Below are positions 20,533-27,326 of a stretch of 27,326 nucleotides of DNA, in pieces. The notes beneath the pieces are model-generated. The model was not told the origin of the DNA and did not search any database. It worked only from the letters and a program-made list of their open reading frames with translations. Numbering within the stretch: position 1 is the stretch's first letter; every line of letters starts with the position of its first letter. The stretch spans positions 1 through 27,326 of the forward strand of contig LSSK01001065.1 in assembly GCA_001969505.1 (NCBI GenBank), written 5' to 3'. The position numbers and the translations under genes are program-made. Source of the stretch: Zancudomyces culisetae. Lineage: Eukaryota > Kickxellomycota > Harpellomycetes > Harpellales > Legeriomycetaceae.

Positions 20533-22577
20533 ATCCGTATTAATTTTTATTCGATTTTAATTAAATGTTCCAAGGCTTGGGATCTCGAGCAAAAGTATCT
20601 AATAATGTTTATTTAACTAAAGCGGTTAGCTTTGTCGTACATCAAGATAAAAGCTATCAAATTGTTAAGTATCCGTCTTTATATAGTATTCTGGTACAAG
20701 GTTTCAGTATGCATCTATCCAAAAAGTTGGGTAATGTTTCCTCTGCGGCTTTGTTGTAACTTTACAAGTTGCTTGCATCCATCAAAATACACAAGGACAC
20801 TTTATCTCTCAATATGTCAATTTTTTTTTAACCTGTAGTTGCCAAAAAAAAAAACACATGCAATGGCATTGGCTATGCTCTACAAGGACCTTACAGTAGA
20901 AATGTTATTGCTCTGTTTCCAGTTAAAATAAATAAAGGTTCCAGAAATTTGTGACCATTAATGTGATGAATGGAATAGAGTCATTGGTTGCTCATGAAAA
21001 AGCGGCAAACCAACACACACTTGCAATGCGAGCCTAAAATCTTCAGACAAACAAACGACGCCCATACAAATGTGATATTATGTGCATGTGTAATCTGTTT
21101 GCGGAGGTTATACGATTTTACTTTTGTAGAGGTAAAAAGGAGGAACCACGCTTTTTTTAAAAAAGAGGTTTAAGTGCTGGAATTTTTACTGGTTTGATAC
21201 AAGTGCACTTCTATTATTTTGTGTCTATACGCACCACTGTATTGATCCCTGATTCTCATCTTACATGTCTACTAGCTAGGCGGATTTTATTTTAAAACAA
21301 AAACTAAAGAAATATACTTGTTCCATTAAAAATAATATGTTGTAGTAGATGATAAGATATAGTTGCATTTTTACTGGAGTGTGTTAATTAAAATTGATCT
21401 CTCCATGCTTAATTAAGCATAAATCCTTTACTGATAGATAATTCCTTGTTGTATATTCATGAATGTGTTTGTGCTTAATAAACTTTAAAAGTGAGGCCTA
21501 TTTCACCTATCTATATTGACGATCAACAAAGGAAAAGGGTATGTTTAAATCAGTTTCGAGCTAGGTTAAAGGGGTTAGTATGTGCAGGATACTTAAATAC
21601 TCTATGGAGGGGTTGCGCCAGCAAGTAAATAGTTGTAATTGTGTGTCTAAGGATCTATTAAGTATACAAAATACTGATTAAAAATAAACCTTTTTTTAGA
21701 TATTAAGAGAAGTGTAATAGCACAGAGCGAATGTACAAATTAACAGCTAGGACATGGCAAGAAAATGTATTCTATATTTGCTACTGGAGCTAACATGGTT
21801 TTTATCCGCTTTTTCCCTAGTGGTCGATATTTCAGAGTGTTTAAGCAACTCATTTTTGTGTTGCTAGAGACCGAGTGTTGTTATGAGTCACAAACTCGGT
21901 AACTTTTTTGATTTATACTGTATATATGCACATATATGTGTATGCATCTTTGTGCCAGATAGGATGCTAGGATGTAATATGCCTTTTAGCATTCAACTGC
22001 CAACACGTATAGCTTCAATGACGTATTTGCTGACCTTTCAAAATTGGATATCTTGTGACAACAATAGCTGAGGCAACTGTCTGCTATTTTAACCCAGCTT
22101 CCTGTTATTACTGAAACCGTCTATCCAGTAAATATGTTTGTGTATAAATTTCAATAATATAATTGGAGAGCTGTACCAACTTGCTCCGACTTCTAAAAAA
22201 ATTATAAACACAAATAGTAATGTGGAACTGAAGAGTTGTGATTTGTTGACCTATTTAATTATCTCTTTTTGAGATGCCGAATCCCTTGACAGGCAATATT
22301 TGGAAGAAATAATCCAACTAAAAAAATTTTGGCACACAAACAATAGAAAAAAGTTACCGATTTAAGTATTAATGTTTTTCCATAACTTGAAAGTAACGTG
22401 TTTGGATCAATAATGCAGAAGGCTAAAGTTAGATAACATTATCAAAAAGTCAAAAGTAGAATTAAGAATTTGCGACAGGATTGAAAATAAATGACCCGGA
22501 ACCTTTAAGGTGAAGTATGCGGGAACTCAGCATTTGTTCCTAGATTTAACGTTAATGTTGAAAAGAAGTAAGGCACA
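20533..22577. other. 2-kb divergent intergenic region between two CorA genes
   Basis: It must contain the promoters of both CorA genes. No ORF over 70 codons has recognisable protein sequence. A perfect 16-bp palindrome (ATGCTTAATTAAGCAT) is at 21405-21420. The size is larger than most gaps here, and a non-coding transcript is possible but unseen. Confidence 0.5.
21405..21420. repeat. Perfect 16-bp palindrome
   Basis: ATGCTTAATTAAGCAT is its own reverse complement and lies roughly midway between the two divergent CorA genes. Its AT-rich core could be a homeodomain-type or other dimeric site; chance is possible. Confidence 0.5.
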
Positions 22578-24146
22578 ATGATACCGGTAAAGCTCAAAGA
22601 AAGGTTCAAAAAGGGCGGAATTGCAAAAAGGATCCTTGGCCTTTCAAAGAAAATCAATAATAAGCATAGGTTTGTGGAAGAGAAGCGTATTGAGGAGTCG
22701 ATCCAAGAAGAAAAATTACGCAGAGAATCCAGCTTTTTTGTGCAAAGCCCAGAGTCGCGGAATCAAAACCCCACATTCTCCAAGCCAGAGATTTTTAATG
22801 AAAAGTATGTAAAATTATTGAAAGATAAGCGTGTGATGCTATACACAGTTGAGAATGGGCCTATTTATAGTACAAGCTTACTTAAAGTCATGCAAGATGA
22901 CACAGCTTTTATGGATAGGGTTAAAAAGTGCGATCGTACCAGGAGAGAATATACGAATAGTGAAAAAAGTGAACTCATGCCAACTGAAAAATATAATGGT
23001 GATGGGAGAACGCAGCAGGAGGAGAAACGGCAACAACCACAAGAGTCGGTCACAGACGAATGTAGTTTAAAGATGGCAGAAGCGTTCTATCGCGGTGAGG
23101 AAGAAAGCATGTTTTGGTTGGATGTGGTAGATCCAACAGATGAGGAGCTTGAGTACCTAGAAACAGAACTTGACTTGCATAGGTTAACAGTAGAGAGTAT
23201 CCAAGAAGTTGATTTTGGAGTGGATATTGTATCGAAGTTTCCAGGATACATGTTTGCGGCTTTCAACATTTTAGAAGAGGGTGACAACACAGGCACGCAG
23301 TGCGCTGAATATTTCAGCTCAAGATGCTCGTTTATCCTTAAAGGTGGAGGAATTTTAACTTTTAGGCAAACCGAAACGATTATCCAACGAGATGATTTGA
23401 TATTAGAGTTGAAAAGGCTTCAACAATTTGGATATCAACATACAATAAGCCCAGAGTATATTCTGCACAAACACATAATGACCATGGTTGAAAATGTACT
23501 TATGTATATGAATATTATCGAGAAACTTTCATTTGGCTTCAATGACTATGCTTTGAGTAGTGCTAGTGAAAAGGATGTCAAAAAAACTATATTATACTTA
23601 CGCAGGGGAATAACGCTTGGTCTGAGAAATTTACTCTCCAAACCCAGGGTTCTACGGCTGCTTATTCGAGAACTAGAAAAACGACGAATAGGCGACCTAC
23701 CAAGGGTAGAAAAGGCCCTGGGTTTAACCAACGTTGTGCAGGGAAAACCAATTCTCGGTGCTTGGAACTTGGCCACATCACTGGAATCGGCGTTAAGTCA
23801 GATGAATATTATGTTGATTTCATGCATCCACTTTGAATCCATGGCCTCACAATCTTATGCACACTATCTCGAACTCCAAACTGTGAACGCTGTTGAAGAT
23901 GAAAGAGCGAGTTCGGAGTTTTTATACAAGATAACCGCTTTTACTTGTGTTTTTTCTGTTTCCACAGCTATTTCTGGTCTTTTTGGTATGAACGTTGATG
24001 TCCCATTTAAAGTAGACAACGAAGACCCCCTCTCTATTCTTTTTAACAAGAACAGCTCAGTCTTTATTTTTATCACATCATGTGTCTTGTTGCTTTCGGG
24101 ATCGTTATATTTTTATTTATACTTTTACGTTTATAGATCACGATGA
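22578..24146 (+). CDS. Divergent CorA-family metal transporter
   Basis: An intronless ORF encodes 522 aa. The N-terminal 160 residues are charged, starting with a basic stretch (KLKERFKKGG). The CorA soluble domain runs from about 165 to 445, with MFWLDVVDPTDEELEYLETELDLHRLTVESI (178-208) in the place of the matching block in the ALR-type neighbour. Two membrane helices end the protein: about 452-469, followed by the pore signature GMN at 470-472 (GLFGMNVDVPF), and about 494-518, leaving a short tail (YRSR). Presence of GMN argues for Mg2+ or a related divalent ion. It has no Met-Gly or polyglutamine insert and lacks the long extension of its neighbour. It is clearly not Mrs2-like at the loop. 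It may be a diverged ALR/MNR2 paralog or a separate fungal CorA subfamily; location (plasma membrane, vacuole or other) is unknown. Confidence 0.88.
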   Translation: MIPVKLKERFKKGGIAKRILGLSKKINNKHRFVEEKRIEESIQEEKLRRESSFFVQSPESRNQNPTFSKPEIFNEKYVKLLKDKRVMLYTVENGPIYSTSLLKVMQDDTAFMDRVKKCDRTRREYTNSEKSELMPTEKYNGDGRTQQEEKRQQPQESVTDECSLKMAEAFYRGEEESMFWLDVVDPTDEELEYLETELDLHRLTVESIQEVDFGVDIVSKFPGYMFAAFNILEEGDNTGTQCAEYFSSRCSFILKGGGILTFRQTETIIQRDDLILELKRLQQFGYQHTISPEYILHKHIMTMVENVLMYMNIIEKLSFGFNDYALSSASEKDVKKTILYLRRGITLGLRNLLSKPRVLRLLIRELEKRRIGDLPRVEKALGLTNVVQGKPILGAWNLATSLESALSQMNIMLISCIHFESMASQSYAHYLELQTVNAVEDERASSEFLYKITAFTCVFSVSTAISGLFGMNVDVPFKVDNEDPLSILFNKNSSVFIFITSCVLLLSGSLYFYLYFYVYRSR

Positions 24147-24858
24147 CTTTTTTTCAGCGAGCCTGTTAGTCTTTTTTTTGACAGGCTTAGTTTTCAGTAC
24201 TAGCAATTATGTATATCAGATAAACTTGCAAATCATAAAAGTGCTTAGGATAGCTTATCCTTCAAAATCATTAGCCAAAGGGTTGTTTATGGTTTTTTCT
24301 TTTGTGCTTTGTTTTCTACGTCTTGCCACTCTTTTAAGCTCACCCACTCGCTTGTCTAGGAAAAATCAGCAGCTCCAAGGGACTTTTTGCCCGAAAGTGG
24401 TTCTATTATAAGTATACTTGCATCTCTGTATCTGACACATTTTACACTAGCTATCTATGTCAGCAAGCCAATCAAGGTTTAATCACAATGTGTTTATTAC
24501 AATACTGTACTATTTCCATACTCTAGACGTGTTTTTTAAGCAAATCACTCGTCCTCAGCATGTGCTATGAAAAAAAAATTTTTTTCTTGTTTCAAATGAA
24601 AACCTTATTGCTTGCTCAATATTAACCCATTACTAATCTGGCTTTGATCATTTGTTTACCAATATTGATGCCTTTGAGTTTAGCCCAGTCTGACATGAGA
24701 AAAAAATTACTATGAGTAAATGGAGTGCAGAAACCCTAAAGCAGATGAAAAAGAAAAAAACGAGCAATTTTTATAATTACTTATTAAATTGATAACATCT
24801 CTTGTGGAACTTTAAACCTGAAAAAAAAACAATAAACAAAAAGGGTAAAAATACTAAA
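24147..24858. other. Intergenic region CorA gene / malate dehydrogenase
   Basis: The 712-bp gap has the CorA terminator and the MDH promoter. An open frame at 24082-24411 overlaps the CorA 3' end in another frame and is hydrophobic because the DNA is T-rich; it is not called. The sequence just before the MDH start is A-rich, as is common for strongly expressed yeast genes. Confidence 0.55.
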
Positions 24859-26153
24859 ATGTTTGCTGCCAAAAGAGTACTCGGAACCTCAATCAGAACA
24901 TTCTCCTCCTCAGCTTCTGCTGTAAGAACTCTTACTTAATCTCTCTTTTCCCACTTGAGTACAAAGATTTGTAGATCGAATCTTGTGGCAGGTTTTGATG
25001 CAAACTCCGATAACACGGGGTTTTAAAAAGAGGAAACAAAGAGAGCAAAAGTCGATCTGTTACTAATTCCCCTTTGCTTACTGTACTAAATAGAAAGGCG
25101 CTAATGTAACCGTGTTAGGAGCGGCAGGTGGTATTGGTCAGCCACTCTCCTTGCTTTTGAAGACAAACCCACTCGTCTCAAGATTGAACTTGTACGATGT
25201 AGTAAACAGTGTGGGTGTTGCTGCCGATGTCAGTCACATCAACCATGAAAGCGAGGTTGCTGGATTTTTGCCTGAAAATGACGGATTGAAGAAATCTTTG
25301 GATGGTGCAGATGTTGTTTTGATCCCTGCAGGAGTTCCTCGCAAACCAGGAATGACCAGAGATGATTTGTTCAATACCAATGCAGGTATTGTTAAGACTT
25401 TGACAACAGCTTGTGCAGAGTAATTCCGCTTTTTTCTTTTTTTTTTCAACTAACTACTGTTGTGTATGGTAATATGCGACTATTTTCTGTCAGTTCTATA
25501 ACATCACTTTGCCCAATTGTATTTATTTTAGAGTTTGCCCCAACGCCAAGATTTTGATTATCTCAAACCCAGTGAACTCAACTGTTCCAATTGCCTCTGA
25601 GGTCTACAAGAAGCATGGTGTTGATGGATCCAAAAAAATCTTTGGTGTTACAACACTCGATCTGGTCAGAGCCTCAAGATTTGTCTATGAGAAGCTTGGT
25701 AAGATTGTAAACGTCCCAGTAATTGGTGGTCACGCAGGAACAACCATCATTCCATTGTTCTCTCAAGTTGAGGGTCTTAAACTTTCAAAAGAAGAGCTTG
25801 AAGCATTGACCTACCGTGTACAGTTCGGTGGTGACGAAGTTGTCAAGGCTAAGGCAGGAACTGGCTCAGCCACTTTGTCCATGGCATTTGCAGGCGCCCG
25901 CTTTGCTGACTCTGTGATCCGTGGCTCCAACGGAGAGGAAATCGTTGAATGTGCCTTTGTACGCACTGATTTGTACAAGTCAGAGGGAATTGACTACTTC
26001 TCCACATTTGTTAAGCTTGGTCCAAATGGAGTCGAGACTATTCTTCCTATTCCAAAGGATATTACTGCTTACGAGAAGGGGCTCATTGCCGAAGGCATTA
26101 AACAACTTCAAGCCAGTGAAAAGAAGGGTGTAGAGTTTGCCAGCAAGCAATAA
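24859..26153 (+). CDS. MDH1: Malate dehydrogenase, mitochondrial, 3 exons
   Basis: Exons 24859-24921, 25094-25419 and 25532-26153 give 1011 nt and 336 aa. Exon 1 encodes only a 21-residue Arg/Ser/Ala leader ([20 protein letters not shown]) that looks like a mitochondrial targeting peptide. The mature enzyme starts with the NAD-binding loop [12 protein letters not shown] (26-37). Further motifs are [15 protein letters not shown] (98-112) with substrate arginines R104 and R110, [10 protein letters not shown] (near 140-149), DLVRAS with D173 and R176, and IGGHAG with catalytic H197. It interconverts malate and oxaloacetate with NAD+/NADH in the TCA cycle. The end (ASKQ) is not a peroxisomal SKL signal. 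Codon choice (AAG, TTG, GGT frequent) suggests high expression. The first in-frame ATG after exon 1 is deep in the domain (in PGMTR), so no simple leaderless isoform is apparent. Confidence 0.94.
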
Positions 26154-26229
26154 TCACGTTTTATTATCGTACAATTCTACTTTGATTTTTATTCAAATAT
26201 AGTCTTACTTTGGAAACAAGAGTAAGTTG

Positions 26230-26235
26230 AATAAA
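26230..26235 (+). terminator. AATAAA polyadenylation element after MDH1
   Basis: AATAAA lies 77 nt beyond the MDH1 stop codon, a suitable distance for a 3'-end processing signal. Such hexamers are common in AT-rich DNA. Confidence 0.4.
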
Positions 26236-26949
26236 GAGGATCGTAATATTTTTTTGGATAAATTACACAGTACAACTATTTATTGACACACTTTTTTTTT
26301 GCGTTGCACGCTCGATTGTGGTGGTAGGGTGTTCTTTCAAAAGTATGAGTGTGCATCTTGGTATTTTGTATTTGTTGTCTTGTAGGCGATACTTGCGTCA
26401 AGTTCAGTGTCGAGAATTGGGTATGGCTTGGGTATGCCTGTATAATAGCATCTGTGTGTTTCTCTAGCGCACGAAAATAATACAAACAAAAGATAGGTAT
26501 GTGTATCAATACAAACCCACAACCTCGCGTCTATTTTGGAACAAGAAAAGCCACTATTTTACACACCCATCTGCTAATTTATACATGAACATGAATGAGT
26601 TTTGTTTGTTCATTGTTTATGGTTCATGTATAATCAACTTCACTCAAAATTGCTTACAAGTCATATTAGCATTTTTTTCAATAAAACACTATTATCATCT
26701 CTCACTTTTATCTTTTCTTATTCTTTTTTTACTTTTATGGGTAGAGTAAGATGGTAGGTAAAAATAAAAAGTTGAGTATGATATATCACCATTTATACCA
26801 TTAGTAAACTTTGAAATCTGCTCATAGTCGCTAATACTATCCTAATGAGTAAAACGTTTTATATGTACACTATATTTCATTTTGATTCTTCGAAGCTGAG
26901 TATACTCTGTATTCAAAAGAATAAACCTGGATTGCAACTGGTCGAATAG

Positions 26950-26959
26950 TATATAAAAG
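26950..26959 (+). promoter_or_regulatory. TATA box of the right-end gene
   Basis: TATATAAAAG, a strong match to the yeast TATA consensus, lies 105 bp upstream of the ATG at 27064. Confidence 0.5.
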
Positions 26960-27063
26960 TACCGCTCGTTTGTGGTATAGCACTTTGCCTACTTTAAAAG
27001 AATCGACTTAATATTGAAGAACATTTTTCTTAAAAAACAAATTAAATAAAAATAACAAGAGAA

Positions 27064-27326
27064 ATGAAGTTAAACGCAATGCTGATGATACTCACATTGA
27101 GTTTAATCGCTATATTTTGTGTAATTGTACCATATGGTGCATATAGGCTAATAGTTTTAATTGCAGGCAAGGACCTGGTGGACATAAATTCGGTGTATTG
27201 TGGTCTCGATCGGGAAACGCAATGCTTTACATCCGTGAAATACCCCCTATCAAATCTAGGAACATATATGTTCGAATACAAGTGTAGTACAAATAATTTC
27301 TATATGAATTTTGCAGTTCAAGGAGC
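27064..27326 (+). CDS. Membrane or secreted protein, N-terminal part (cut by window end)
   Basis: The frame is open from ATG at 27064 to the window edge (87 codons plus 2 nt) and is incomplete. Residues about 5-34 are strongly hydrophobic (LMILTLSLIAIFCVIVPYGAY and on), consistent with a signal anchor or a signal peptide. The following part is polar with three cysteines (46, 54 and 74), which suggests an ER-lumenal or extracellular domain. A good TATA box lies upstream. I do not recognise a family. A 46-nt segment from 27118 resembles a mini-intron, but removing it creates an early stop, so continuous translation is preferred. Confidence 0.55.
   Translation, partial: MKLNAMLMILTLSLIAIFCVIVPYGAYRLIVLIAGKDLVDINSVYCGLDRETQCFTSVKYPLSNLGTYMFEYKCSTNNFYMNFAVQG

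Larger units (their letters stand above)
26154..27063. other. Intergenic region between MDH1 and the right-end gene
   Basis: This 910-bp AT-rich region holds the MDH1 terminator and the promoter of the right-end gene. The short ORFs in it (26276-26522 minus and 26501-26749 plus) show no recognisable protein sequence and have low-complexity composition. Confidence 0.55.

Noticed and set aside
24082-24411. 109-codon hydrophobic ORF after the second CorA gene
   Set aside because: It starts inside the CorA frame in another frame and owes its hydrophobic look to T-rich DNA.
25081-25093. Yarrowia-type splicing with the branch site next to the acceptor (TACTAAATAG in MDH1 intron 1)
   Set aside because: Other introns (LEU5 1 and 4, YTH1 1) have the branch-like motif about 15-25 nt upstream, so it is not a general rule in this window.
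27118-27163. Mini-intron in the right-end gene (GTAATT to TGCAG)
   Set aside because: Removing the 46 nt shifts the frame and gives an early stop, while the unspliced frame stays open to the window end.

Overview
The window looks like nuclear DNA from an ascomycete fungus, probably a budding yeast (Saccharomycotina) from an early-branching, AT-rich, fairly intron-rich lineage. The evidence is: clear orthologs of fungal LEU5, YTH1/CPSF30, SEC4, ALR/MNR2-type CorA transporters and mitochondrial malate dehydrogenase; long intronless ORFs beside genes with short introns (65-251 nt, mostly GTAAGT or GTAAGA donors, TACTAA/CTAA-like branch sites and TAG acceptors); a fused cytochrome-b5 sphingolipid desaturase, which is absent from Saccharomyces cerevisiae; and AT-rich intergenic DNA. 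CTG codons sit at positions where leucine is invariant (HWLRGLC in YTH1, FFTLAK in SEC4, DLVRA in MDH), so the CUG-Ser and CUG-Ala yeast clades are unlikely. I cannot name a species.

Layout, left to right. 1-935: no gene seen. 936-2390 (+): LEU5-type mitochondrial carrier, 5 exons. 3239-4581 (+): YTH1/CPSF30, 3 exons, with a Met-Gly repeat and a CCHC knuckle. 4931-6400 (-): sphingolipid delta-8 desaturase. 6401-10855: 4.4 kb with no convincing conserved gene; it holds one plausible 118-aa tail-anchored ORF on the minus strand and a strong palindrome. 10856-12676 (+): 606-aa disordered orphan protein. 13171-13892 (-): TPMT-type thiol methyltransferase, 2 exons. 14622-15173 (-): gluconokinase. 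16323-17605 (+): SEC4/Rab8 GTPase, 6 exons. 17851-20532 (-): ALR1/MNR2-type CorA Mg2+ transporter with polyglutamine. 20533-22577: 2 kb divergent intergenic region. 22578-24146 (+): a second, divergent CorA protein. 24859-26153 (+): mitochondrial malate dehydrogenase, 3 exons. 27064 to the end (+): 5' part of a membrane or secreted protein cut by the window edge.

These are mostly independent housekeeping genes and not a cluster. The one functional pairing is two CorA-family Mg2+ transporters transcribed away from each other. Fourteen introns can be placed by reading frame and protein homology, all in five genes. The most interesting points are a 6-nt tandem splice acceptor in YTH1 that decides whether the fifth zinc finger keeps its last ligand, a G-quadruplex-like hexanucleotide repeat encoding (Met-Gly)n in the same gene, the CorA pair, the orphan 606-aa protein with repeated short motifs, and the palindrome in the gene-poor region. 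I found no mobile element, CRISPR array, rRNA or convincing tRNA, and nothing I would call a new biological system with confidence.
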